13,512 bases of DNA, from assembly GCA_002362155.1 (NCBI GenBank), contig DETN01000125.1, positions 1-13,512 of the forward strand, in the 5' to 3' direction. Below, one piece after another: positions 13,161-13,512 of this stretch; position 1 is the stretch's first letter, and each line of letters starts with the position of its first letter. The position numbers and the translations under genes are program-made. Under the pieces are notes generated by a model, which was not told the origin of the DNA, ran no database searches, and saw nothing but the letters and a program-made list of their open reading frames with translations. This DNA comes from Lachnospiraceae bacterium UBA3287 (GTDB lineage Bacteria; Bacillota; Clostridia; Lachnospirales; Lachnospiraceae).

Positions 13161-13512
13161 ATGATCACCACCTATGCGGAATATCTTGAGAAACCGTCCG
13201 TTCTGACCTTTGAGGATATGAACCGGATCCATGAAGCGCTGCTTTCCGGCGTAAGGGCCATGGAGGACGGGGAAGAAGCCTATGACAAGCTGGTCAGGGC
13301 CGGCACCAACTATATCGATACCAGAGCCGGCTGGAAGCTGATGCCAAAGCCTGTCAGATCGGAGAGGAACGACGAGAGGACGGCCAGGCACAACGCGGTC
13401 ATCATCGCCCTGGACGAGCTGGCGGAAAAGATGAAGGAAAAGGGTCTTGATACAGCCTGGAGAGACGAGATCGGTTACGAGGAAAAGGATAAGGTCAACC
13501 GCAAGAGATGCG
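13161..13512 (+). CDS. Uncharacterised protein, 5' part (runs off the window)
   Basis: The frame is open for 117 codons from ATG 13161 to the window end. AGGAGG (13147-13152) lies eight bases before the ATG and an extended -10 promoter lies further up. The protein begins MITTYAEYLEKPSVLTFEDM and is hydrophilic and mainly helical. It has no signal peptide or membrane segment. It contains a TNYIDTRAGW segment and a basic, charged RSERNDERTARHN stretch, followed by an ALDELAEKMKEKG helix and AWRDEIG. These recall small clostridial domains of unknown function (possibly DUF3232), but I am not sure of that. No catalytic motif is visible in the part seen. Reading the remainder beyond the window would settle its family. 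Confidence 0.7.
   Translation, partial: MITTYAEYLEKPSVLTFEDMNRIHEALLSGVRAMEDGEEAYDKLVRAGTNYIDTRAGWKLMPKPVRSERNDERTARHNAVIIALDELAEKMKEKGLDTAWRDEIGYEEKDKVNRKRC

Noticed and set aside
1..13512. CRISPR arrays, tRNA or rRNA genes, transposons, phage genes
   Set aside because: No short regularly spaced repeats, cloverleaf-like sequences, rRNA-like stretches, transposases or integrases were seen on either strand.

Overview
The window is a gene-dense stretch from a bacterial chromosome. All 13 genes recognised lie on the + strand, usually with short gaps or start/stop overlaps. Strong purine-rich Shine-Dalgarno sites, heavy use of AGG/AGA arginine codons, moderately high GC (roughly 55-60% in the lines I sampled) and the protein families present point to an anaerobic Bacillota of the Clostridia, most likely Lachnospiraceae-like. 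That placement is inference from style and content. No rRNA, tRNA, CRISPR array, transposase or phage gene was seen.

Layout. (1) 2-1854: the 3' part of a serine/threonine:Na+ symporter (SstT) whose stop overlaps the start of a single-chain iron-sulfur L-serine dehydratase. Together they form a serine uptake and deamination unit, closed by a terminator at 1887-1930. (2) 2023-5963: four tightly packed genes between that terminator and another at 5994-6030. They encode a caspase-like (C14) protease with the His/Cys dyad, a coiled-coil protein with an internal J-domain-like HPD segment, a nitroreductase-family flavoprotein, and a membrane-anchored extracytoplasmic DNA/RNA non-specific endonuclease. 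This is the most unusual part of the window. (3) 6203-7561: a lipoprotein made of two long tandem repeats, in clearly AT-richer DNA than its neighbours and followed by a hairpin. (4) 7752-9083: a large uncharacterised protein with a sigma-region-4-like helix-turn-helix and an RNA polymerase alpha-CTD-like C-terminus. (5) 9145-11143: a MATE-family efflux transporter and a flavodoxin-like NAD(P)H oxidoreductase, ending at a hairpin at 11233-11260. (6) 11340-12958: an Lrp/AsnC regulator, an overlapping alpha-CTD-like protein and a small helix-turn-helix protein, closed by a strong terminator at 13045-13077. (7) 13161-end: the 5' part of an uncharacterised gene behind an extended -10 promoter.

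Working together. SstT and serine dehydratase would bring in serine and convert it to pyruvate and ammonia. The caspase/J-domain pair, possibly with the nuclease, resembles a stress-triggered proteolytic or self-limiting system, but this rests on domain content and gene order only. Two separate genes carry alpha-CTD-like modules without the rest of RNA polymerase alpha, which suggests DNA-binding or transcription-related roles for otherwise unnamed proteins.
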